Shown: positions 1 through 5,199 of the stretch, one piece after another
Numbering within the stretch: the stretch's first letter is position 1
How the letters are laid out: each line of letters starts with the position of its first letter
Source: Alphaproteobacteria bacterium
GTDB lineage: Bacteria; Pseudomonadota; Alphaproteobacteria; UBA6615
Length of the DNA stretch: 6,995 nt
Direction: 5' to 3'
Assembly (NCBI GenBank): GCA_029243445.1
Contig: JAQWSA010000145.1
Location: 1 to 6,995, forward strand
Translations under genes and position numbers: made by a program
Notes under the pieces: model-generated
What the model saw: only the letters and a program-made list of their open reading frames with translations
Databases searched by the model: none
What the model was told of the DNA's origin: nothing

Positions 1-173
1 GATCTCCTAAATGTTTTAAGAAGCCTCAAACAAGTTATAATTATGAAATACTAATACTAAAAAACACTTTTACCGTTAGTTTAATAATGAGAATTAGTAC
101 AAAGAAAAATGGTATTTTTTTAAGGCATATTTGCAAATTATTAACTTTATTTCATATTGGTTAGTTCAGATCT
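1..173. other. Noncoding AT-rich stretch downstream of the peptidase gene
   Basis: I see no credible gene here. The longest ATG-initiated frame I noticed, 87-164 on the plus strand (25 codons), has no ribosome binding site and low-complexity AT-rich composition. The stretch receives the 3' end of the minus-strand peptidase transcript, but I find no convincing GC-rich hairpin with a T-run to end it. A 10-bp perfect palindrome, ATTTGCAAAT, lies at 129-138; it has no loop and is not a terminator. Confidence 0.6.
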
Positions 174-2015
174 CTACTTTTCAGTATCCATTACAACTAG
201 TTCATCAAGTAAGCTTGAGATTACATCTAATCCCTGCTGCCAGAAAGCAGGATTAGTAGCGTCAATATCAAATGGAGCCAAAAGTTGCTTATGACGTAAT
301 GAACCACCAGCACTTAACATATCTATATATTTTGCTTCAAAACCTTCTGGCTTTTCCTGATAAGCTGCATAAAGAGAATTAACGAGACAATCTCCAAAAG
401 CATATGCATAAACATAAAAAGGTGAATGAATAAAATGAGGTATATAACTCCAATAGTGTCGGTAACCGTCACCAAGCCTTATTGCAGGACCTAAACTTTC
501 TGATTGCACCTCCATCCAAATATCACAAATTTCTTGAGTAATAAGTGCTCCTTGTGAACGTTGGGTATGAACTCTACGTTCGAACTCAAAGAAAGCTATT
601 TGGCGCACCACTGTATTTATCATATCCTCAATTTTAGATGCCAACATGATCCTTCTTTTTAAAATATTTGGAGTATCATCAAGCATTTTTCGGAAGGTTA
701 GCATTTCGCCAAAAACAGACGCAGTCTCCGCAAGAGTTAGAGGAGTATCAGCCATCAAATGCCCTTGAGATCCAGCAAGAACTTGGTGCAGACCATGTCC
801 CAGCTCGTGCGCCAGCGTCATGACATCTCGAGTTTTTCCTTGATAATTCAAAAGAAGATACGGATGCACACTTGGAACTGTTGGATGTGCAAACGCACCA
901 GGTGATTTGCCATCACGTACTGGTGCATCAACCCAATCATTATCAAAAAAAGCTTTACCTATATCAGCAAGTTTAGGAGAAAACCTTCTGTAGGAATCGA
1001 GAACTGTATCAACGGCTTCATGCCAGGGTATAATAAGTTCATTATCATCTGGTAATGGAGCATTACGGTCCCAATAATCTAGATGATCGCTACCAAACCA
1101 TTTAGCTTTTAAAGCATAATAACGATGTGAGAGGTCTGGAAACCTTTCTTTTACTGATGTGACAAGAGCATCAACAACATCATCTTCAACAAAATTTGAT
1201 AAGTTACGGCTAGATACTGGCTCTTTAAAATGACGCCATTTATCTTCGACTTCCTTATCCTTGGCCAACGTATTTGTAATAAGAGTAAATATACGCGCGT
1301 TATCGGCCAGCACTTTTCCAATTGAGATAGCAGCAGCTTTACGGATTAAGTTACTCTTATCTGAAAGCAAATTAAATACTTCTGCACTCGTATATGTTTT
1401 TGTACCAGTTATTAACTCCACTTCAAACCTAAGATCAGCCATAGTTTCATCAAACAGCCGAACCCATGCTGACTTACCAACCACCTGTTTTTCTAATAAT
1501 AATCTTTCCATATCATCTGAAAGTTGATGTGGGCGCAGTGCTCTTATATCTCTTAACCAAGGTTCATATTTAGCTAAATCATTATTAGCTAACTTTTTTT
1601 TCATCGTCGGATCATCTATTTTGTTTATCTCTAGGGTAAAAAATAATAATTGGGTAGCTATATCAGTTACCTTCTCTTGCATACTTTGATAAAAGCGACC
1701 AGATTCCTGATCTGACATATCCGCTGCATATATTAAGGACGCGTAGCTCATAATACGCGCTAAATTTTCGTCAATTTCCTCATATTTCACTATAGCTTTA
1801 GCTAAATCAGAAGCAGAAATATCTCCAATTTTTCCACTATATTTATTATTTAGGAACTTTGCTTGGGTATTGGTATGCTTTATCAAACTTTTAAGAAAAT
1901 CAGAATCTTTGCCTGGGATTAAATCATCTAAATTCCATACGGGAAGATTGCCAAGTACTTTAGATGACAATGAAGCGGATGCGGGAGCTAATAACTTTTT
2001 CAAAATCTTTCTCAC
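174..2015 (-). CDS. pepF: Oligoendopeptidase F family zinc metallopeptidase (M3)
   Basis: This is a cytoplasmic zinc peptidase of family M3 (oligoendopeptidase F branch), which cleaves short oligopeptides, probably recycling peptides from uptake or protein turnover. The 613 residues match the usual length of about 600. The N-terminal half (about 1-210) is the helical, PepF-specific region, including the WNLDDLIPG segment near residue 27. The catalytic M3 domain fills about 215-595. It contains the HEXXH motif HELGH at 403-407 (zinc ligands H403 and H407, catalytic E404), the probable third zinc ligand E430 in LAETAS, and the substrate-binding stretch HFIHSPFYVYAYAFG at 527-541. The start is GTG at 2013-2015; an in-frame TAA at 2025-2027 blocks extension. 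No Shine-Dalgarno is visible: the sequence just before the GTG is an AT-only palindrome. A TTG at codon 5 is an alternative start. The first 20 residues are basic then small and hydrophobic (K3, K6, K7, then LLAPASAS), but the hydrophobic run is too short for a good signal peptide. The gene is monocistronic here and divergent from the acyl-CoA ligase. The family call is very secure; the exact peptide specificity is not readable. Confidence 0.95.
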   Translation of the reverse strand: MRKILKKLLAPASASLSSKVLGNLPVWNLDDLIPGKDSDFLKSLIKHTNTQAKFLNNKYSGKIGDISASDLAKAIVKYEEIDENLARIMSYASLIYAADMSDQESGRFYQSMQEKVTDIATQLLFFTLEINKIDDPTMKKKLANNDLAKYEPWLRDIRALRPHQLSDDMERLLLEKQVVGKSAWVRLFDETMADLRFEVELITGTKTYTSAEVFNLLSDKSNLIRKAAAISIGKVLADNARIFTLITNTLAKDKEVEDKWRHFKEPVSSRNLSNFVEDDVVDALVTSVKERFPDLSHRYYALKAKWFGSDHLDYWDRNAPLPDDNELIIPWHEAVDTVLDSYRRFSPKLADIGKAFFDNDWVDAPVRDGKSPGAFAHPTVPSVHPYLLLNYQGKTRDVMTLAHELGHGLHQVLAGSQGHLMADTPLTLAETASVFGEMLTFRKMLDDTPNILKRRIMLASKIEDMINTVVRQIAFFEFERRVHTQRSQGALITQEICDIWMEVQSESLGPAIRLGDGYRHYWSYIPHFIHSPFYVYAYAFGDCLVNSLYAAYQEKPEGFEAKYIDMLSAGGSLRHKQLLAPFDIDATNPAFWQQGLDVISSLLDELVVMDTEK

Positions 2016-2017
2016 AG

Positions 2018-2034
2018 CTTTAATTTAATTAAAG
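2018..2034. repeat. Perfect 17-bp inverted repeat at the peptidase start
   Basis: The sequence CTTTAATT-T-AATTAAAG is two exact 8-bp arms around one central base. It ends 2 bp before the GTG start of the minus-strand peptidase gene, exactly where a ribosome binding site would lie. It could be an operator for a dimeric regulator or a weak AU hairpin in the mRNA leader. AT-only palindromes arise easily by chance in DNA of this composition, so the role is inferred and uncertain. Confidence 0.4.
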
Positions 2035-2114
2035 TAACAGATAAGCTTGATTAACTATTACAGCAACAGGTCAAATAATTTAGTTTTTAACCATTAATTC
2101 AAATATTTGCAGCC

Positions 2115-2120
2115 AGAGGT
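2115..2120 (+). promoter_or_regulatory. Ribosome binding site of the acyl-CoA ligase
   Basis: AGAGGT lies 6 bases ahead of the ATG at 2127-2129 and fixes that start codon. It is one of only two clear Shine-Dalgarno sequences in the window. Confidence 0.8.
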
Positions 2121-2126
2121 AAAATT

Positions 2127-3956
2127 ATGAATTATTCTCAAAATTATGATTCCTGGGAAACTCTACCAGATATGTTTTTTTCTAAGGCTGATGAACTAGG
2201 TGATAAACCACTTTTCTGGGGTAAGTCTAATGACAAGTGGGAATCAATAACATGGTCTGAATCAAAGTCTGATGTAAGTGCTCTAGCAAAAGGTTTAAAA
2301 TCTATCGGAGTAAAACCTGGCGATCGTGTTGTCTTAATCTCAGAGAACCGTCCAGAATGGCCTATCGCTGATTTAGCTATAATGTCAGCAGGTGCATTTA
2401 CTGTGCCAGCTTACACAACCAATACAATTGATGATAACATCCATATATTGAATGACAGTGGTGCTGAAGTTGTAATCGTATCATCAAATAAACTAGCTGA
2501 ATCTGTTATCCCCGCTGCTAATGAAGTAGATAATGTTAAAACCATTATATCTATGGAAAAGCTAAAAGAAGAAGCCAACGGATTGGAGGTAATTAATTGG
2601 TTTGATCTTATAACTAGTGGCAACGAAATGTCATATGATACAGCTGATTTGACAAAAAATATCTCTAGATCTGACACCGCTTGTATAATTTACACGTCAG
2701 GCACAGGAGGCAAGCCAAAAGGTGTTATGTTAAGTCATGGAGCTATTTTAAGTAATTGCCTTGGGGCACACCATTTGTTCCAAGAAAACAATTTACTCGA
2801 CCTTGATGCAGAGGTTTTTTTATCATTTTTACCCCTAAGTCATTCATATGAACATACAGCAGGGCTTTATATGCCTATCTCAATTGGAGCAGAAATTTAC
2901 TACGCTGAAAGTATCGACCGCCTTTCAGCTAATATGGTAGAGGTGCACCCAACTATTATGGCCGCTGTTCCACGGCTATATGAAAACATGTATCAACGTA
3001 TTGTATCAGGTGTGGAACGTAAGGGTGGTTTATCAGCGAAACTATTTAATAAAACTGTTGCATTGGGAATAAAAGAATATGAGCAGGGCTCAAACAAATT
3101 AAACTTCTGGGAAAAGATTCAAAACCGGCTACTTAGTAAATTAGTGCGCGCTAAAGTTGCAGGGAGGTTTGGTGGAAGATTAAAAGCATTTATTTCCGGA
3201 GGTGCACCTCTAAATTATGATATAGGTATATTTTTTCACTCACTGGGGGTACGTTTAGCTCAAGGATATGGAATGACAGAAACAGCTCCGATAGTAAGCT
3301 GTAATCCTCTAGACCTTAACCGTATTAAAATTGATACCGTAGGTCCTCCAGTCCCGCGTGTTGAAGTAAAACTAGCCTCTGATAATGAATTGTTGGTTAG
3401 GGGCGAACTGACTATGAATGGCTACTGGAATTCAACAGAACTAACAAATGAAATTTTAAAGGACGGTTGGATTCATACCGGAGATGTAGCAGAAATAGAT
3501 AGCGATGGTTATATTAAAATAACAGATCGGAAAAAAGATATTATAGTAAACTCCGGAGGCGATAATATTTCTCCTCAACGCGTTGAAAATGCATTAAACT
3601 TTGCCTCTGAAATCTCACAGTCAATGGTATATGGTGACAAACGTTCTCACCTTGTAGCCGTCATAAATCCTAGCGAGGAATTTCTATCTATATGCGCAAA
3701 AAATAATGACCTTGAACCTACTTTAGAAAGTATAAAGGAATTAGATTTTTTTCAGCAGGAAATTAAAAAGGCCGTTGATAAAGTTAATACAAACCTTTCA
3801 CAAATAGAACAAATAAGGCGTTTTATAATTGCGGATGAAAGCTTTACAGTTGATAACGGACTAATGACACCAACTTTGAAACCGCGTCGTCATCAGATAA
3901 CCAGAATATATGGTGATCGTCTAGATGAATTATATGGACGTTCAAAAAAAGTCTGA
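2127..3956 (+). CDS. Long-chain fatty acid--CoA ligase (AMP-forming, COG1022 type)
   Basis: An ANL-superfamily adenylate-forming enzyme: it activates a carboxylic acid with ATP to an acyl-AMP and then transfers it to CoA, feeding beta-oxidation or lipid synthesis. The 609 residues fit the FadD15-like group rather than the roughly 560-residue E. coli FadD. Visible signatures, in order: SENRPEWPIADLA near 72-84; the phosphate-binding loop YTSGTGGKPKGVMLSH at 189-204; LPLSHSYEH at 235-243; the adenine-binding motif QGYGMTETAP at 379-388; TGD at 451-453 (ribose-binding Asp453); the hinge segment DRKKDIIVNSGGDNISP at 467-483; and the C-terminal catalytic lysine, probably K585, in TPTLKPRR. All key residues are present, so it should be active. 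Substrate chain length cannot be read; aryl or branched acids are possible. The ATG is supported by AGAGGT 6 bases upstream. The gene is divergent from the peptidase (111-bp gap) and convergent with the epimerase, whose stop is 5 bp beyond this one. No transporter or beta-oxidation partner is in view. Confidence 0.94.
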   Translation: MNYSQNYDSWETLPDMFFSKADELGDKPLFWGKSNDKWESITWSESKSDVSALAKGLKSIGVKPGDRVVLISENRPEWPIADLAIMSAGAFTVPAYTTNTIDDNIHILNDSGAEVVIVSSNKLAESVIPAANEVDNVKTIISMEKLKEEANGLEVINWFDLITSGNEMSYDTADLTKNISRSDTACIIYTSGTGGKPKGVMLSHGAILSNCLGAHHLFQENNLLDLDAEVFLSFLPLSHSYEHTAGLYMPISIGAEIYYAESIDRLSANMVEVHPTIMAAVPRLYENMYQRIVSGVERKGGLSAKLFNKTVALGIKEYEQGSNKLNFWEKIQNRLLSKLVRAKVAGRFGGRLKAFISGGAPLNYDIGIFFHSLGVRLAQGYGMTETAPIVSCNPLDLNRIKIDTVGPPVPRVEVKLASDNELLVRGELTMNGYWNSTELTNEILKDGWIHTGDVAEIDSDGYIKITDRKKDIIVNSGGDNISPQRVENALNFASEISQSMVYGDKRSHLVAVINPSEEFLSICAKNNDLEPTLESIKELDFFQQEIKKAVDKVNTNLSQIEQIRRFIIADESFTVDNGLMTPTLKPRRHQITRIYGDRLDELYGRSKKV

Positions 3957-3961
3957 ATTAA

Positions 3962-4930
3962 CTATAATTGATGGTATTCAAGGTACCATCTAATAAACTT
4001 CGGGATTCCTTCATCTATGGTGGTAGATGGATAATATCCTAAATCACGCTGACTAGATTTAATGTCGGCGTAAGTTGACTGAACATCGCCAGTTTGAAGC
4101 GGTTGGAAATCAATTATGGCCTCTTTGCCTAAAGCCTTTTCAATAATGCCTATATATCTCATAAGTGATTCAGATTTATTATTACCAAGATTATATATCT
4201 GATGATTAGCAACGTTATTTTTTGGCGGTTTATCTAGAGCTAACAGGATTCCATCAACCACATCGTCTATATATGTAAAGTCACGTTGCATATCGCCATG
4301 CTTATAAACTGGAATCTTTTTCCCGGAGAGAATTTTTGATGTAAAAATATACGCTGACATATCAGGTCGACCCCATGGACCATATACAGTAAAAAGCCTT
4401 AAACCTACTTGTGGAAAACCATAATTATGGCTGTATGCATAACTCATTAACTCATCTGCCAGCTTGGTTGCCGCGTAAAGAGAAATAGGTTTTTCAGTCT
4501 TATCTTCAACAGAAAAAGGCAGCTTAGTATTATTTCCGTATACTGAAGATGAACTAGCATAAACCATATTGGTTAGTTTATTTCCAATATGCCGAGCAAA
4601 CTCAAGAACATTAAGATGTCCAATTAAGTTTGAACTTGCGTAGCTTTCAGGGTTTGTGATGCTATATCTAACGCCAGCTTGGGCAGCTAAATGAACAATC
4701 CGATTAATCCCATCTTTAAGTGAAAAAAGTGCTTTCTGATCAGCAATATCAAGCTTTTTAAATTTAAATTTATTATATTGTGATAAACGTGCAAGCCTTG
4801 CTTCCTTAAGGCTCACGTCATAATAGCTATTGATATTATCTACCCCAGTAACCTCTTCACCGCGGATTAATAAAGCCTGAGCAACATGCATGCCAACAAA
4901 ACCTGCTACTCCTGTAACTAATATTGTCAC
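3962..4930 (-). CDS. NAD-dependent epimerase, UDP-glucuronate 4-epimerase type
   Basis: An extended short-chain dehydrogenase/reductase of the nucleotide-sugar epimerase family. Its closest-looking group interconverts UDP-glucuronate and UDP-galacturonate (CapI/LpsL/GAE-like), giving precursors for capsule, lipopolysaccharide or exopolysaccharide. Seen in the 322 residues: the NAD-binding GVAGFVG at 7-13; acidic D31 at the end of beta-2, followed by the NINSYYD stretch usual in this group; LAAQAGVRYS at 81-90; the catalytic serine region YASSSSVYG at 124-132; the catalytic YxxxK as Y152-K156; RLFTVYGPWGRPDM at 178-191, very characteristic of uronate 4-epimerases; and DFTYIDDVV at 217-225. Length is close to the family norm. 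The start is GTG at 4928-4930; an in-frame TGA at 4946-4948 excludes a longer form, and the protein opens MTILVTG as expected. A weak GGGA lies 10 bases upstream. No glycosyltransferase or UDP-glucose dehydrogenase is next to it, so its polysaccharide context lies elsewhere. Other UDP-hexose epimerase or dehydratase activities remain possible. Confidence 0.92.
   Translation of the reverse strand: MTILVTGVAGFVGMHVAQALLIRGEEVTGVDNINSYYDVSLKEARLARLSQYNKFKFKKLDIADQKALFSLKDGINRIVHLAAQAGVRYSITNPESYASSNLIGHLNVLEFARHIGNKLTNMVYASSSSVYGNNTKLPFSVEDKTEKPISLYAATKLADELMSYAYSHNYGFPQVGLRLFTVYGPWGRPDMSAYIFTSKILSGKKIPVYKHGDMQRDFTYIDDVVDGILLALDKPPKNNVANHQIYNLGNNKSESLMRYIGIIEKALGKEAIIDFQPLQTGDVQSTYADIKSSQRDLGYYPSTTIDEGIPKFIRWYLEYHQL
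3970..3990. terminator. Candidate hairpin at the convergent 3' ends
   Basis: An exact 7-bp inverted repeat, GATGGTA and TACCATC, surrounds a 7-base loop (TTCAAGG). It begins 13 bases past the plus-strand ligase stop and lies within the last codons of the minus-strand epimerase. No T-run follows it on the plus strand. On the minus strand a T7 run (plus-strand A7 at 3944-3950) comes 19 bases later, preceded by a weak AT-only repeat at 3956-3969. It may act as a shared 3'-end structure, but it is not a textbook intrinsic terminator. Confidence 0.3.
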
Positions 4931-4961
4931 TCTATTATTTTCCCATCAAAACTATTCTATT

Positions 4962-4967
4962 ATTATA
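4962..4967 (-). promoter_or_regulatory. Candidate -10 box of the epimerase gene
   Basis: Read on the minus strand this is a perfect TATAAT. Transcription would start around 4955, leaving a leader of about 25 bases before the GTG at 4930. The matching -35 region is poor: GTAAAA at 4985-4990 with a 17-bp spacer matches only half of TTGACA. In AT-rich DNA such boxes also occur by chance. Confidence 0.35.
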
Positions 4968-5038
4968 GACGAACGTATATTTAGTTTTACATCTAACCTA
5001 TTTAAACGATTCTAGCGTATAAACTTTCCTAAATAATA

Positions 5039-5059
5039 AATTTATCTAATAATTTATCT
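5039..5059. repeat. Tandem 9-bp direct repeat in the divergent gap
   Basis: AATTTATCT occurs twice, at 5039-5047 and 5051-5059, separated by AAT, giving a 12-bp period. The first copy overlaps a 10-bp palindrome, ATAAATTTAT, at 5036-5045. It could be a pair of regulator half-sites; no known regulator is recognised. Confidence 0.35.
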
Positions 5060-5124
5060 TGCCCAAATCCAATATAAGAACAAGAATGGACTTGATGTTT
5101 AAAAAGGTTTGCAACATAGAGCGT

Positions 5125-5130
5125 TATGAT
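5125..5130 (+). promoter_or_regulatory. Candidate -10 box of the oxidoreductase gene
   Basis: TATGAT matches five of six bases of the sigma-70 -10 consensus. It would place the transcript start near 5137 and give a leader of about 60 bases. No good -35 hexamer lies 16-18 bp upstream, nor is there an extended TGn. An alternative, weaker pair is TTGATG at 5092-5097 with CATAGA at 5115-5120 (17-bp spacer). Confidence 0.25.
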
Positions 5131-5143
5131 ACTACTTTTAAAA

Positions 5144-5158
5144 TTAACTAAAAGTTAA
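5144..5158. repeat. Inverted repeat in the oxidoreductase leader
   Basis: TTAACT-AAA-AGTTAA has two exact 6-bp arms around three bases. It lies just downstream of the candidate TATGAT box and 41 bases before the TTG start, a place where a bound repressor would block transcription. An 8-bp palindrome, TTTTAAAA, sits directly to its left at 5136-5143. Function is inferred from position only. Confidence 0.35.
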
Positions 5159-5189
5159 CCAAAACAACATACCCGATAGTTTATGCAAC

Positions 5190-5195
5190 GGAGGT
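5190..5195 (+). promoter_or_regulatory. Strong ribosome binding site that fixes a TTG start
   Basis: GGAGGT, nearly the full anti-Shine-Dalgarno complement, ends 4 bases before TTG at 5200-5202. It decides the start of the oxidoreductase: no ATG or GTG occurs in that frame between the upstream stop TAA at 5149-5151 and the TTG. Confidence 0.85.
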
Positions 5196-5199
5196 AATA

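Larger units (their letters stand above)
4931..5199. other. Divergent regulatory gap between epimerase and oxidoreductase
   Basis: This 269-bp AT-rich noncoding stretch must hold the promoters of both flanking genes. It contains a minus-strand TATAAT, a plus-strand TATGAT, a tandem 9-bp repeat, an inverted repeat near the oxidoreductase leader, and two very short ATG frames (5086-5151 and 5183-5197). I see no RNA gene or recognisable riboswitch. Confidence 0.6.

Noticed and set aside
59..85. Possible terminator of the peptidase transcript with a T6 run on the minus strand
   Set aside because: The only stem found near it is about 5 bp and AT-rich with a long loop, too weak to call.
87..164. 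Possible 25-codon small protein on the plus strand
   Set aside because: No ribosome binding site, AT-rich composition, no recognisable feature; a frame this short is expected by chance.
1261..1527. Open frame of 88 codons on the plus strand inside the peptidase gene
   Set aside because: It lies antisense to a well-conserved M3 peptidase region, shows no recognisable motif or ribosome binding site, and is explained as a shadow frame.
2069..2074. TTGACC on the minus strand as a -35 box for the peptidase gene
   Set aside because: No acceptable -10 hexamer lies 15-19 bp downstream, so I could not support a promoter call.
2411..2677. Open frame of 88 codons on the minus strand inside the acyl-CoA ligase
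   Set aside because: Antisense shadow of a conserved enzyme, with serine/leucine-rich low-information content typical of antisense frames.
3944..3951. A AAA AAA G slippery heptamer in frame near the ligase 3' end
   Set aside because: A -1 shift would add only a few residues before another stop, and the downstream hairpin at 3970 is too far (about 20 bases) for a usual frameshift stimulator.
4931..4964. Direct repeat TCTATTATT at 4931-4939 and 4956-4964
   Set aside because: A simple AT-rich 9-mer repeated 25 bp apart, with one copy overlapping the -10 box; chance is a sufficient explanation.
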